A stretch of 64,000 nt of DNA from Arthrobacter sp. Hiyo8 (GTDB taxonomy: Bacteria > Actinomycetota > Actinomycetes > Actinomycetales > Micrococcaceae). The notes below the pieces were generated by a model. That model had not been told where the DNA came from. It saw only the letters and a program-made list of their open reading frames with translations, and searched no databases. Both the position numbers and the translations under genes were made by a program. Positions 10,326-21,053 of this stretch are shown piece after piece (the stretch's first letter is position 1; each line of letters opens with the position of its first letter). Where the stretch lies: contig AP014719.1 in NCBI GenBank assembly GCA_001549895.1, positions 4,634,618 through 4,698,617 on the forward strand, in the 5' to 3' direction.

Positions 10326-10331
10326 GTAGAA
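10326..10331 (+). promoter_or_regulatory. Possible -10 element upstream of efp
   Basis: TAGAAT lies in the 168-base gap between the TPR gene and efp, the first real gap since aroE. It fits the actinobacterial TANNNT -10 consensus and would give efp-nusB its own promoter with a leader of roughly 120 bases. No convincing -35 is visible. The leader also contains a short imperfect repeat built on AGTAGCTA. This is inferred from position and consensus only. Confidence 0.3.
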
Positions 10332-10460
10332 TGGACTTTGGATTTTTGATAAATACGCGCTGGCGGCCGTCACGGCATGCCTGCTTGGCATAGTCGGCTG
10401 GAAGCTAAACCAGTAGCTAAAGCAGTAGCTAGCACCAGTGAGAGAAACCAGAGGATACTA

Positions 10461-11024
10461 GTGGCAACCACAAATGACATCAAGAATGGAACCGTGCTGA
10501 AGCTCGAGGGCCAGCTCTGGAACATCATTGAGTTCCAGCACGTCAAGCCGGGCAAGGGCGGCGCGTTCGTGCGCACGAAGATGCGCAACGTCATGTCGGG
10601 CAAAGTGGTCGACAAGACCTTCAACGCCGGCCTCAAGATCGAAACCGCCACGGTTGACCGCCGCGACTACCAGTACCTGTACCAGGACGGCGCGGACTTC
10701 GTGTTCATGGACACCCAGGACTTCGACCAGATCACGGTTTCCGGTGCCACGGTAGGCGACGCCACCAACTTCATGCTGGAAAACCAGATGGTCAACATCG
10801 CCATCCACGAGGGCACCCCGCTCTACATCGAACTGCCCCCGAGCGTTGTCCTCGAAATCACCTACACCGAGCCGGGCCTGCAGGGCGACCGCTCCTCGGC
10901 CGGAACCAAGCCGGCTACCCTCGAGACCGGCTACGAGATCCAGGTGCCCCTCTTCGTTGAGAACAACACCAAGGTCAAGGTCGACACCCGCGACGGCAGC
11001 TACCTGGGCCGGGTCAACGACTAG
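10461..11024 (+). CDS. efp: Elongation factor P
   Basis: 187 residues. EF-P relieves ribosome stalling at polyproline. The N-terminal KOW-like domain carries the loop VKPGKGGAF with Lys32 at the tip, the residue that is modified, or used unmodified, to reach the peptidyl-transferase centre. Two OB domains follow, ending in the conserved VDTRDGSYLGRV. GTG 10461 is preferred over upstream in-frame codons because it gives the canonical N-terminus MATTNDIKNG. The stop shares a base with the nusB GTG. Confidence 0.96.
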   Translation: MATTNDIKNGTVLKLEGQLWNIIEFQHVKPGKGGAFVRTKMRNVMSGKVVDKTFNAGLKIETATVDRRDYQYLYQDGADFVFMDTQDFDQITVSGATVGDATNFMLENQMVNIAIHEGTPLYIELPPSVVLEITYTEPGLQGDRSSAGTKPATLETGYEIQVPLFVENNTKVKVDTRDGSYLGRVND

Positions 11025-11434
11025 TGAGCGCCCGTGGTAAGGCCCGTAACAGGGCCCTCGAAGTACTGTTCGAGGCGGAGCAGCGTTCCGCCTCCGCTTT
11101 CGAGGTCTTGAAGGCCCGCCGGGAAATGACCGACCTCGTCGTCAACCCGTACACGGTGGACATCGTGGAAGGCGTGGTTGCCATGCAGCCCACCATCGAC
11201 GAGTTCCTGCAGACCTACGCCCAGGGCTGGACCTTGGAGCGGATGCCGGCGGTAGACCGCATCATCCTGCGGATCGGCGCCTGGGAACTCCTCTACAACG
11301 ACGACGTGCCTGACGGCGTAGCAGTCAGCGAAGCGGTAGCCCTGGCCAAGGTCATGTCCACCGACGAATCTCCTGCGTTCATCAACGGCCTCCTCGGCCG
11401 CTTGCAGACGCTGAAGCCTTCACTGCTTGCATAA
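11024..11434 (+). CDS. nusB: Transcription antitermination protein NusB
   Basis: 136 residues. NusB binds boxA RNA with NusE during rRNA antitermination. It has the all-helical signature KARNRALEVLFEAEQR at the start and the ending AVALAKVMSTDESPAFINGLLG. The GTG overlaps the efp TAG. A strong terminator lies 16 bases beyond the stop. Confidence 0.94.
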   Translation: MSARGKARNRALEVLFEAEQRSASAFEVLKARREMTDLVVNPYTVDIVEGVVAMQPTIDEFLQTYAQGWTLERMPAVDRIILRIGAWELLYNDDVPDGVAVSEAVALAKVMSTDESPAFINGLLGRLQTLKPSLLA

Positions 11435-11449
11435 GCGGCATTGGAAGCA

Positions 11450-11496
11450 GACGAAGGGCCGGAGCCACGGGAAACCGCGGGCACCGGCCCTTCGTC
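11450..11496 (+). terminator. Intrinsic terminator after nusB
   Basis: Thirteen bases at 11450-11462 (GACGAAGGGCCGG) pair perfectly with 11484-11496 across a 21-base loop. There is no long T tract. It sits between nusB and the pyr operon leader, so pyr expression is likely initiated separately. Confidence 0.7.
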
Positions 11497-11601
11497 GTAC
11501 CCGCAACTGTGAGCTAAAACGCAGCGCCCTGGCCCGGGCGCGTCCGGCAGGCCTGAGCCCTGTGGTAATTTTGAAGAGCAAATGTTCCTTTTTTAATTCC
11601 G

Positions 11602-11612
11602 TCCCGTGAGGC
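11602..11612 (+). promoter_or_regulatory. Candidate PyrR-binding RNA site
   Basis: TCCCGTGAGGC at 11602-11612 matches the core of the Bacillus PyrR binding-loop consensus (UCCNGNGAGGY). It is closed by a short CCC/GGG stem that runs directly into the Shine-Dalgarno AAAGGGGAG (11617-11625) of pyrR. No terminator follows, so PyrR-UMP binding would most simply block translation initiation, as proposed for mycobacteria. The motif match is seen; the mechanism is inferred. Confidence 0.65.
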
Positions 11613-11632
11613 GGGGAAAGGGGAGACGAGCG

Positions 11633-12214
11633 ATGACTGAAGTCACTGCGCCGGTGCCGTCCCGGGTTGTTCTCAACCACGCGGATATCGATCGTGCGCT
11701 CACTCGTATCGCCCACGAGATCCTCGAAGCCAACAAAGGCTCCCAAGACCTGGTTCTTTTGGGCATCCCGCGCCGCGGTTATCCGCTGGCAGTGCGGCTG
11801 GCAGAGAAAATCGCCGCCGCGGATCCGTCCGTCAACGCTTCCGCGATTGTCGGTCAGCTGGACGTCACCATGTTCCGTGACGATCTTTCGCACCAGCCCG
11901 CCAGGCCTCCATACCCCACCAAGCTGCCGTTGTCCGGCATCGACAACAAGGTTGTTGTCCTCATCGACGACGTCCTGTACTCGGGCCGCACCATCCGGGC
12001 AGCCCTCGACGCCATCATCGACCTCGGCAGGCCACGCATCGTCCGCCTTGCCGTCCTCGTGGACCGCGGGCACCGTGAACTGCCGATCCGCGCGGACCAC
12101 GTCGGCAAGAACCTGCCCACGTCTTCTTCGGAAAAGGTCCGGGTCCACCTCGAGGAACTCGATTCCGTTGATGGCCAGCCCATCAATGAAGTAGTGATCG
12201 AGGCGGGCGCATGA
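11633..12214 (+). CDS. pyrR: PyrR bifunctional regulator / uracil phosphoribosyltransferase
   Basis: 193 residues from ATG 11633 (AAAGGGGAG eight bases upstream); the open frame extends to GTG 11606, but that would start inside the PyrR RNA hairpin. The PRPP loop VVVLIDDVLYSGRTIRAALD and the conserved GIPRRGYPLAVRLAEKI are visible. PyrR senses UMP and represses pyr genes by binding mRNA. It is the first gene of the pyrimidine operon; its stop overlaps the pyrB start (ATGA). Confidence 0.94.
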   Translation: MTEVTAPVPSRVVLNHADIDRALTRIAHEILEANKGSQDLVLLGIPRRGYPLAVRLAEKIAAADPSVNASAIVGQLDVTMFRDDLSHQPARPPYPTKLPLSGIDNKVVVLIDDVLYSGRTIRAALDAIIDLGRPRIVRLAVLVDRGHRELPIRADHVGKNLPTSSSEKVRVHLEELDSVDGQPINEVVIEAGA

Positions 12215-13221
12215 AACACCTGCTCTCCACCGAGAACCTGAGTGCCGAGAACGCCATCCGGATCCTGGACACCGCCGAAGAGATGGCCGCAGTGGGGGAC
12301 AGGGAGGTCAAGAAGCTGCCCGCCCTGCGCGGCCGCACCGTGGTCAACCTCTTCTTCGAGGACTCCACCCGCACCCGCATTTCCTTCGAGGCCGCGGCGA
12401 AGCGGCTGTCCGCCGACGTCATCAACTTCGCAGCCAAGGGTTCCTCGGTTTCGAAAGGCGAGTCCCTCAAGGACACCGCGCAGACCCTCGCAGCCATGGG
12501 GGCCGATGCGGTAGTCATCCGCCACTGGGCCTCCGGAGCTCCGCACCGCCTGGCCGCCACCGACTGGATCGATGCGGCCGTCATCAACGCCGGGACGGTA
12601 CCCACGAACACCCACGCAGGCACTCCTCGACGCCTTCACGATGCGCCGCCACTGGTCCGCGTTGCACGGCTCGGCGTCCACGGGCGCGGACCTCACGGGG
12701 ATGCGCGTCGCCATCGCCGGCGACGTCCTGCACTCCCGCGTCGCCCGATCCAACGTGTGGCTCCTGCGCACGCTTGGTGCGGAAGTAACCCTGGTGGCCC
12801 CGCCCACTTTGCTGCCGATCGGCGTCGAACACTGGCCTTGCAAGGTCAGCTACAACCTCGACGAGACCCTCGAGGCCGGAGTGGACGCCATGATGATGCT
12901 GCGCGTCCAAGGTGAGCGCATGAACGCTTCCTTCTTCCCCTCCACCCGCGAGTATTCGCGGCGCTGGGGCTTCGACGATGCCCGCCTCCGCGCCCTCGAC
13001 GACCTCGGGCTCAAGGACACCATCATCATGCACCCCGGCCCATGAACCGCGGGCTGGAGATTTCTTCCGCCGCCGCCGATTCGCCGCGCTCCACCGTCCT
13101 GGCCCAGGTCCGCAATGGCGTGTCGGTCCGGATGGCCGCCCTGTACTTGCTGCTCTCGGGGGATTCCCGTGAAGCCGCCCCCATGCCGGGCACCGCCCGT
13201 TCCGATAAGGAGAGCAACTGA
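12211..13221 (+). CDS. pyrB: Aspartate carbamoyltransferase catalytic subunit (three frameshifts)
   Basis: It makes carbamoyl-aspartate. The carbamoyl-phosphate site FFEDSTRTR, the KGSSVSKGESL loop and HPTQALLDAFTMRRHW are visible once the frame is corrected at G run 12592-12594 and C runs 12611-12613 and 13039-13041. One base at each gives 337 residues. The C-terminal MHPGPMNRGLEI motif is split by the last break. The stop overlaps the pyrC ATG (TGATG). No pyrI is present. Confidence 0.92.
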
Positions 13222-14577
13222 TGACCCAGACCTCAACAGGGACAGCAACGGGTACCTATTTGATCCGAGGTGCGGCCATCCTGGGTGGCGGCGCCGAGGA
13301 CCTGCTGATCCGCGACGGCGTCATCGCTGAGCGCGGCACCGGCCTTACCGCCGACGGTGCCACCGTGATCGAGGCCGCGGGCCTCGTGGCGCTTCCAGGC
13401 ATGGTGGACATCCACACGCACTTGCGCGAACCTGGCCGCGAAGACGCGGAAACCGTGGAGACAGGTACCCGCGCCGCGGCCCTTGGCGGCTACACCGCGG
13501 TCCACGCCATGGCCAACAGCAACCCGGTGGCGGACACGGCCGGCGTCGTCGAGCAGGTCCACAGCCTGGGCCGCGCCTCCGGTTGGGTGGACGTCCGCCC
13601 GGTGGGCGCCGTTACGGTCGGGCTCGCCGGCGAGCAGCTCGCCGAACTCGGCGCCATGGCGGACTCCCGCGCGCAGGTCCGGGTCTTCTCCGACGACGGA
13701 ATCTGCGTCCACGATCCCGTGCTGATGCGCCGCGCCCTGGAGTACGTCAAGGCGTTCGACGGCGTCGTAGCCCAGCACGCGCAGGAACCCGCCTCACCGC
13801 GGGTGCCCAGATGAACGAGGGCACCGTGTCCGCGGTCCTCGGCCTGGCCGGGTGGCCGGCAGTCGCCGAGGAAAGCATCATCGCCCGGGACGTCCTCCTG
13901 GCCCAGCACGTCGGTTCGCGCCTCCACGTCTGCCACGTATCCACCGCCGGCTCGGTGGAGATCGTCCGTTGGGCCAAGGAACGCGGGATCAACGTCACCG
14001 CGGAGGTCACACCCCACCACTTGCTGCTCACCGACGAACTGGTCCGCAGCTACGACCCCGTCTACAAAGTCAACCCGCCCCTGCGCACCGACGCGGATGT
14101 CCAGGCGCTCCGTGCCGGGCTCGCGGACGGCACCATCGACGTCGTCGGCACGGACCACGCCCCGCACCCGAGCGAGCACAAAGAGTGCGAGTGGGCCCAG
14201 GCGGCCATGGGCATGACGGGACTGGAGACTGCTTTGTCGGTAGTCCAGGAAACCATGATCGAAACGGGGCTCATGACGTGGGCCGACTTCGCCCGGGTCA
14301 CGTCCACGGTTCCCGCGGCCATTGGCCGCGTGGCGGATCAGGGACGTCCGCTCGAGGCCGGCGAGCCCGCGAACGTCATCCTCGTGGATCCGGCTGCCCG
14401 GTGGACCGTGGATCCGCATAAGATGGCGACCATGGGCCGGAACTCACCCTTTGCGGGCAAAGAGCTGCCGGGCGCCGTCGTCGCCACCTTCTTCAAGGCC
14501 ACCCGACCGTGCTGGACGGAAAGCTCAACACGCCGTACCGCCACGAAGCGGAGCCGGCCGGCGCCGGCAGCAACTGA
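13221..14577 (+). CDS. pyrC: Dihydroorotase (two frameshifts)
   Basis: A zinc amidohydrolase closing the dihydroorotate ring. Visible: the metal-site motif MVDIHTHLREPGREDAETVETGT, HVCHVSTAGSVE, the TPHHLLLTDE His ligands and the catalytic GTDHAPHP. The frame breaks at C run 13788-13790 and near 14497 (GGCC); one base each restores 452 residues. The stop overlaps the ATG of the next gene. Confidence 0.93.
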
Positions 14578-15097
14578 TGGACACCAAGATTGCTTCGCTG
14601 CTCCTCGTTGTGGTTCTCGCCGCGGTCGCGGCCGGACTCATTGCGATAGGTTGGCGCGGCAGGCTCAAGCGGCAGGCCGGCCTCGGGCAGCTTCCGGATG
14701 TACCTGAACCGCTCGGCCCGGCAGGCATTGTGGCTGAAGGGCAGTATGTGGCCACGACGACGGCGGGAGACTGGCTCGACCGGGTGGCCGTCCACGGGCT
14801 TGGCTTCCGCGGCAACGCGGAAATGAGCGTCCATCCGGAAGGCATCCTCTTCGACCGGAAGGGGACCTCACCATTGTTCGTTCCGGCGGAAGCCGTGACC
14901 GATTGCGGCAGCGCCAACGGAATGGCAGGCAAGTTCGTGGAGAAGGATGGACTCGTGGTCTTGAGCTGGATGCTTGGAGAACACGAACTCGATACCGGAT
15001 TCAGGCCCAGGCGCGCCGCTGACAAGCAACCGCTCCTCGAAGCACTTCAAGATTTGATCTCTGCAGCCCCCAGGCAGATGCCGATAGTGGAAAGTAA
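14577..15097 (+). CDS. PH-like membrane protein between pyrC and carA (one probable frameshift)
   Basis: The protein begins MDTKIASLLLVVVLAAVAAG, an N-terminal membrane anchor, followed by about 130 residues of beta-rich soluble sequence (GDWLDRVAVHGLGFRGNAEMS). As sequenced, the frame runs into carA without a stop. Adding one C to the run at 15067-15071 yields a stop at 15095-15097 (ending ADADSGK), 173 residues, and frees the carA start. It is a conserved operon member in Arthrobacter-type pyr clusters, with unknown function. Confidence 0.65.
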
Positions 15098-15101
15098 CAA
15101 A

Positions 15102-16354
15102 GTGACGGACACCAACGCAGTGACAGGCAATACCAACCCAGCAGAGTCCTCCGCGGCAGTGCTGGTCCTCGAAGACGGCCGCACGTTCCGCGGCCGCAGC
15201 TACGGCGCCACGGGCGTGGCCTGGGCGAGGCGGTCTTCGCCACCGGTATGACCGGCTACCAGGAAACCATTACGGACCCCTCCTACGCCCGCCAACTGGT
15301 GGTCCAGACGGCTCCGCATATCGGGAACACCGGTGTGAACAAAGAAGACGCCGAGTCCCGCCGCATCTGGGTGGCCGGCTACGTGGTCCGCGACGCCGCG
15401 CGCCGCCCATCGAACTGGCGCTCGGAGCGCAGCCTCGACGCAGAGCTCGTCGAACAGGGCATCGTCGGCATCCAGGCCGTGGACACCCGCGCCATCACCC
15501 GGCACCTGCGTGAGCACAAGACCATGCGGGCCGGAATCTTCTCCGGCGAGGCAGCCCAGGCCACCGACAAGGAGCTCCTGGACACCGTCCTGGCCAGCGC
15601 ACCCATGGAAGGTGCCCGCTTGGCCGAAGAAGTGAGCATCGACGAAGCATACGTCGTCGAGCCCGCGGACCATGGCTGGGACGGCGAGCCGAAATTCAGC
15701 ATCGCCGCGATCGACCTTGGCATCAAGGCCATGACCCCGGTCCGCTTCGCCGAACGCGGCGTACGTGTCCATGTCCTGCCGGCCACCGCAACACTGGAAG
15801 ACGTCAAGGCAGTCAACCCTGACGGCTTCTTCATGTCCAACGGCCCCGGCGACCCCGCCACGGCGGATGCCCAGGTGAAACTGCTCCGGTCCGTGCTCGA
15901 TGAGAAGCTGCCGTACTTCGGAATCTGCTTCGGCAACCAGATCCTGGGCCGCGCCCTCGGATTCGGTACCTACAAGCTCAAGTACGGCCACCGCGGAATC
16001 AACCAGCCGGTGATGGACCGCCGCACGGGCAAAGTCGAAATCACCTCGCAGAACCACGGCTTCGCCGTCGACGCTCCCATGGACGGTGCCACCATGGCTC
16101 CGGAAGAGCGCTTCGGCCGGGTCGAGGTCAGCCACGTGAGCCTCAACGACGACGTCGTCGAAGGACTCGCCTGCCTCGACATTCCGGCCTTCTCGGTCCA
16201 GTACCACCCCGAAGCCGCGGCCGGACCGCACGACGCCGCCTACCTCTTCGACCGCTTCATCGAGCTGATGGAGAGCACGAAGAACGGCCAGGACGCCGCA
16301 CAGGGCACCGACACTCAGACATCGAACTCCGCGAAGAACGAGGACACCAAGTAA
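15102..16354 (+). CDS. carA: Carbamoyl-phosphate synthase small subunit (one frameshift)
   Basis: The glutamine amidotransferase subunit supplying ammonia to CarB. The N-terminal AAVLVLEDGRTFRGRSYGATG is in one frame; the rest follows after a missing base near 15220 (GGCC). The class I triad is visible: Cys in PYFGICFGNQILG and His/Glu in QYHPEAAAGPHD. Starting at GTG 15102 the corrected length is 417 residues; GTG 15120 is an alternative. The TAA overlaps the carB ATG (TAATG). Confidence 0.93.
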
Positions 16355-19300
16355 TGCCAAAGCGTACAGATCTCAAGAGCGTCCTCGTTATCGGGTCCGG
16401 CCCGATCGTCATCGGCCAGGCGGCCGAATTCGACTACTCCGGAACCCAGGCCCTGCGGGTGCTCAAAGAGGAGGGCCTGCGCGTCATCCTCGTGAACTCC
16501 AACCCGGCCACCATCATGACGGACCCCGAGTTCGCCGATGCCACCTACGTGGAGCCCATCACCCCGGAGGTAGTGGAAAAGATCATCGCCAAGGAGCGCC
16601 CGGACGCCGTCCTGCCTACCTTGGGTGGACAGACGGCCCTCAACACGGCCATCGCGCTCGACAAGAACGGCGTGCTCGAGAAGTACAACGTCGAACTCAT
16701 CGGTGCCAACATTGCCGCGATCGAACTCGGCGAGGACCGCGAAAAGTTCAAGGGCGTCGTGGAACGCTGCGGCGCCGAGTCGGCGCGCAGCCACATCATC
16801 CACACCATGGATGAAGCACTGACTGCGGCGGAAGACCTCGGCTACCCGATGGTTGTCCGCCCATCCTTCACCATGGGCGGCCTGGGCTCGGGCCTGGCGT
16901 ACAACGAGGACGACCTGCGCCGCATCGTGGGCCAGGGCCTGCAGTACAGCCCCACCTCCGAGGTCCTGCTCGAAGAGAGCATCCTCGGCTGGAAAGAGTA
17001 CGAGCTGGAGATGATGCGCGACAAGAACGACAACGTCGTTGTTGTCTGCTCCATCGAGAACTTCGATCCGGTGGGTGTCCACACGGGCGACTCCATCACG
17101 GTTGCCCCGGCCCTGACCCTGACGGACCGCGAGTACCAGAGGCTGCGCGACATCTCCATCGCCGTCATCCGCGAAGTCGGCGTCGACACAGGTGGCTGCA
17201 ACATCCAGTTCGCCATCGAGCCGGACACTGGACGCGTCGTCGTCATCGAAATGAACCCGCGGGTTTCGCGATCCTCGGCGCTGGCTTCCAAGGCCACCGG
17301 CTTCGCGATCGCCAAGATCGCCACCAAGCTCTCCCTGGGCTACACCTTGGACGAGATCCCAACGACATCACGCAGAAGACTCCGGCATCGTTCGAGCCGA
17401 CGCTCGACTACGTTGTCGTCAAGGTTCCGCGATTCGCGTTCGAGAAGTTCCCGGCCGCGGACAACACGCTGACCACCACCATGAAGTCCGTCGGTGAAGC
17501 CATGGCCATGGGCCGCAACTTCACGGAAGCCCTGCAGAAGGCCCTTCGCTCCCTCGAGCAGAAGGGCTCGCAGCTGGACTTCAGCCACGTTCCCGAATGG
17601 GAAGTTCCGGAACTCATCGAGAAGTCCAAGCGCCCGACGACGGACCGCCTCCACCAGGTCCAGCGCGCCCTGCTCGGCGGCGCCTCGGTTGAGGAACTCT
17701 ACGCCGCAACCAAGATCGATCCGTGGTTCCTCGACCAGCTGCAGCTGCTCAACGAAATGTCCCACGAGATCCGCAAGGCCGGCGCCCTGACGGATGACAT
17801 GCTCCGCAACGCCAAGCGCCACGGTTTCTCGGACGAGCAGATCGGCGCCCTGACGCACAACCCGGAGGCCGTTGTCCGCGGCGTCCGGCAGGCCCTGGGC
17901 ATCCGTCCGGTCTACAAGACGGTGGACACCTGTGCCGCTGAATTTGCCGCCTACACCCCGTACCACTACTCGTCATATGACGAGGAGGACGAGGTCGGCC
18001 TGCACTCCAAGCCTTCCGTCATCATCCTGGGTTCGGGACCGAACCGCATCGGCCAGGGCATCGAGTTCGATTACTCGTGCGTCCACGCCTCCATGGCGTT
18101 GCGCAAGGCCGGTTACGAGACCGTCATGGTCAACTGCAACCCGGAAACCGTCTCCACGGACTACGACGTCTCAACGCGCCTCTACTTCGAACCGTTGACT
18201 CTCGAGGATGTCCTCGAAGTCATCGCGGCCGAGGAGCGCACGGGCGGCGTCATGGGCGTGTTCGTGCAGCTCGGCGGACAGACCCCGCTCAAGCTCGCAC
18301 AGCAGCTGGCGGACGCCGGCGTGCCGATCCTGGGTACCTCCCCGGAAGCGATCGACCTTGCCGAGCACCGCGGCATGTTCTCGCGCGTGCTTGACCAGGC
18401 CGGACTGATCGCCCCGAAGAACGGCACCGCTGTGTCCTTCGAGGACGCGAAGAAGATCGCCGACGAAATCGGCTACCCGGTCCTCGTCCGTCCGTCCTAC
18501 GTGCTGGGCGGACGCGGCATGGAGATCGTCTACGACGAGGCCAACCTCTCGCGCTACATCGCCAACGCCACCGAAATCACCCCGGACCACCCGGTGCTGA
18601 TCGACCGCTTCCTCGAGGACGCCGTCGAAATCGACGTCGATGCGCTCTTCGACGGCACGGACATGTACCTCGGCGGCATCATGGAGCACATCGAGGAAGC
18701 CGGCATCCACTCCGGTGACTCCGCGTGCGTCCTGCCCCCGATCACCCTGGGCAGCAACGTGATCGAACGCGTCCGCACGGCCACCCGGGCCATCGCTGAA
18801 GGCGTCGGCGTCCGTGGCCTCATCAACATCCAGTTCGCGCTGGCTTCAGACGTGCTCTACGTGCTCGAGGCCAACCCGCGCGCTTCCCGCACCGTTCCGT
18901 TCGTCTCAAAGGCAACGGGCGTGCAAATGGCCAAAGCTGCGGCCCTGATCGGCACCGGCGTCACCATCAACCAGCTCCGCAGCGCCTACAAGATGCTGCC
19001 GGAGACGGGCGACGGTTCAACCCTGCCGCTCGACGCGCCTGTCGCGGTGAAGGAGGCCGTGCTGCCGTTCAGCCGCTTCAGGACCCCGGAAGGCAAGGTA
19101 GTGGACTCGCTGCTCGGCCGGAAATGCGCTCCACCGGTGAGGTCATGGGCATCGACAAGCACTTCGACACCGCTTTCGCCAAGAGCCAGGCCGCGGCCAA
19201 CAACGCGTTGCCCACCGAAGGCAAGATCTTCGTCTCTGTGGCCAACCGGGACAAGCGATCGGTGATCATGGGCGTCAAGCGCCTGTCCGATCTCGGTTTC

Positions 19301-19672
19301 GAGATCGTCTCGACGGGTGGCACCGCCGATGTCCTGCGCCGCAACGGCATCCAGGCCACCCCGGTCCGCAAGGTCGCCGAAGGCAGCAGCGCCGAAGGCG
19401 AAGGAACCATCGCGGACCTCATCATCGCCGGCGAAATCGACATGGTCTTCAACACGCCTTCCGGCGGCGAGGCCCGCAGCGACGGCTACGAACTCCGGGC
19501 GGCCGCAACGTCCATCGGCATCCCCTGCATCACTACGGTTGCCGAGTTCAACGCCGCCGTGCAGGCCATCGAGGCACTGCGCACCTACGAGTGGTCGGTG
19601 ACGAGCCTGCAGGAGCACGCAGCGGCACTGTCAGCTTCCCAGGCCGCGGCAGCCGAGGCCGTCAATGCCTGA
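16354..19672 (+). CDS. carB: Carbamoyl-phosphate synthase large subunit (two frameshifts)
   Basis: It builds carbamoyl phosphate for pyrimidines and arginine. Two duplicated ATP-grasp halves are seen: first VLVIGSGPIVIGQAAEFDYS and VRPSFTMGGLGSG, second IILGSGPNRIGQGIEFDYS and VRPSYVLGGRGMEIVYDE. An MGS-like allosteric domain (SDLGFEIVSTGGTADVLRRNG) ends the protein. Breaks at 17358-17360 (CCC) and about 19116 (GGCC) are each repaired by one base, giving 1106 residues. The 3' end overlaps the pyrF start by eight bases. Confidence 0.95.
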
Positions 19673-20546
19673 GTCTGCCGCAGCCGGGCAGCGTTCACTT
19701 GCGCAGCCGGGAAGGGAACCTTTCGGTTCCCGCCTGGCTGCCGCAATGGCAGCCCGCGGCCCCTTGTGCGTCGGCATTGACCCCCACCCGGGGCTCTTGG
19801 CGGACTGGGGATTGAACGACGACGTCGCCGGCCTGGAGCGCTTTTCGCTCACCGTCGTGGAGGCCGTGGCAACGCTCGCTGCCGCGGTCAAGCCGCAGGT
19901 GGCACTCTATGAGCGTCACGGCTCGGCAGGCATGGCGGTCCTGGAACGGACCCTTGCGGCCGCATCGGACGCCGGAGTATTGAGCATCGCCGACGCCAAG
20001 CGCGGAGACATCGGCTCCACGATGGCTGCCTACGCCGACGCCTGGCTACGGGATGGCTCCGCCTTGGCAGCAGACTCGGTGACGCTGAGCCCGTACCTCG
20101 GCTTCGAGTCGCTGCGCCCGGCGCTCGACCTCGCGGCGGAGTCCGGCCGTGGTGTTTTCGTGCTCGCCCTGACGTCCAACCCGGAGGGCAAGTCCGTGCA
20201 GCATGTTGGCGGTACGGAATCGGTGGCCCGGCGGATCGCCGAGGCCGCGGCCGAGGAGAACCGCCGTTATCCCGGTGCCATGGGGTCTGTCGGTCTCGTG
20301 GTGGGTGCCACGATCGGCAGGGCGCTCGTGGAACTCGGGCTGGACCTCGACGCCGTCCACGGGCCCATCCTTGCGCCCGGGCTGGGCGCGCAAGGAGCCA
20401 CGCCGGCGGATCTGCGTGCCACTTTCGGCGCGGCATACCCGGCGGTCCTCGGGACGTCGAGCCGCGGAATCCTGGCGGCTGGTCCAACGATTGCCGGACT
20501 ACGATCCGCCACCGAGTCCACCCGCGACGGCTTGCTGGAAGCCTGA
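19665..20546 (+). CDS. pyrF: Orotidine 5'-phosphate decarboxylase (group 2)
   Basis: 293 residues, intact. The last step to UMP. The active-site motif ADAKRGDIGSTMAAYADAWL carries the catalytic Asp-Lys-Asp array, and APGLGAQGATPADL is the phosphate-binding loop. The length and motif arrangement fit the longer actinobacterial group. It is the last gene of the pyr operon, followed by a 108-base gap. No pyrD is present here. Confidence 0.93.
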   Translation: MPESAAAGQRSLAQPGREPFGSRLAAAMAARGPLCVGIDPHPGLLADWGLNDDVAGLERFSLTVVEAVATLAAAVKPQVALYERHGSAGMAVLERTLAAASDAGVLSIADAKRGDIGSTMAAYADAWLRDGSALAADSVTLSPYLGFESLRPALDLAAESGRGVFVLALTSNPEGKSVQHVGGTESVARRIAEAAAEENRRYPGAMGSVGLVVGATIGRALVELGLDLDAVHGPILAPGLGAQGATPADLRATFGAAYPAVLGTSSRGILAAGPTIAGLRSATESTRDGLLEA

Positions 20547-20654
20547 GCCTGATCTTCGTCGGTCCAATGCATTGCGCTCCGCACTGGGCACGCGATAGCT
20601 TCGGGATCAGTCCAATCCGCTACGCACTCGATGCCGGCCAAAGGGGATGTGTCA

Positions 20655-20981
20655 GTGACCTTAAAGGCTCTGTCGCCAGAGGAACGTTCCGATGCCTTGG
20701 AAAAGGCAGCGAGAGCCCGGGCAAGACGCGCACTCGCGAAGGAACAGCTCAGGACGGGCGAACTCAGCATTGCCGGTCTGATCAAGTCGGCGCAGACCGA
20801 CGAGGCCATCGCCCGAATGCGCGTTTCCGAGCTGATCGAGGCCGTACCGGGCATTGGCCCGGTACGGGCAGCGGCCATCATGGCGGAGATCGGGATCGCT
20901 CCTTCACGCAGGCTCAGGGGCCTGGGAATTCACCAATCCCGGTCGCTGATAGATTTTATGGAAGACAAATACAGAGTTTAA
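20655..20981 (+). CDS. mihF: Mycobacterial-type integration host factor
   Basis: 108 residues from GTG 20655, with AAGGGG at 20641-20646 as ribosome site; the in-frame ATG at 20631 lacks one. The N-terminal helix TLKALSPEERSDALEKAA and the helix-two-turn-helix DNA-binding segment VPGIGPVRAAAIMAEIGIA are typical of actinobacterial mIHF, a nucleoid protein. It sits next to gmk, as in mycobacteria and Streptomyces. Confidence 0.9.
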   Translation: MTLKALSPEERSDALEKAARARARRALAKEQLRTGELSIAGLIKSAQTDEAIARMRVSELIEAVPGIGPVRAAAIMAEIGIAPSRRLRGLGIHQSRSLIDFMEDKYRV

Positions 20982-21028
20982 ACGAATGCAGCGTTCAACA
21001 AATGCAGCGTTTAGAAGATACGCAGCAT

Positions 21029-21036
21029 ATATAGAA
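21029..21036 (+). promoter_or_regulatory. Possible -10 element before gmk
   Basis: TATAGAAT lies in the 72-base gap between mihF and gmk. Just upstream, AATGCAGCGTT occurs twice as a direct repeat (20985-20995 and 21001-21011). Together they could form a promoter with an activator or repressor site for gmk-rpoZ-coaBC. The evidence is consensus and position only. Confidence 0.35.
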
Positions 21037-21053
21037 TCTCCACGAAGGACGAT

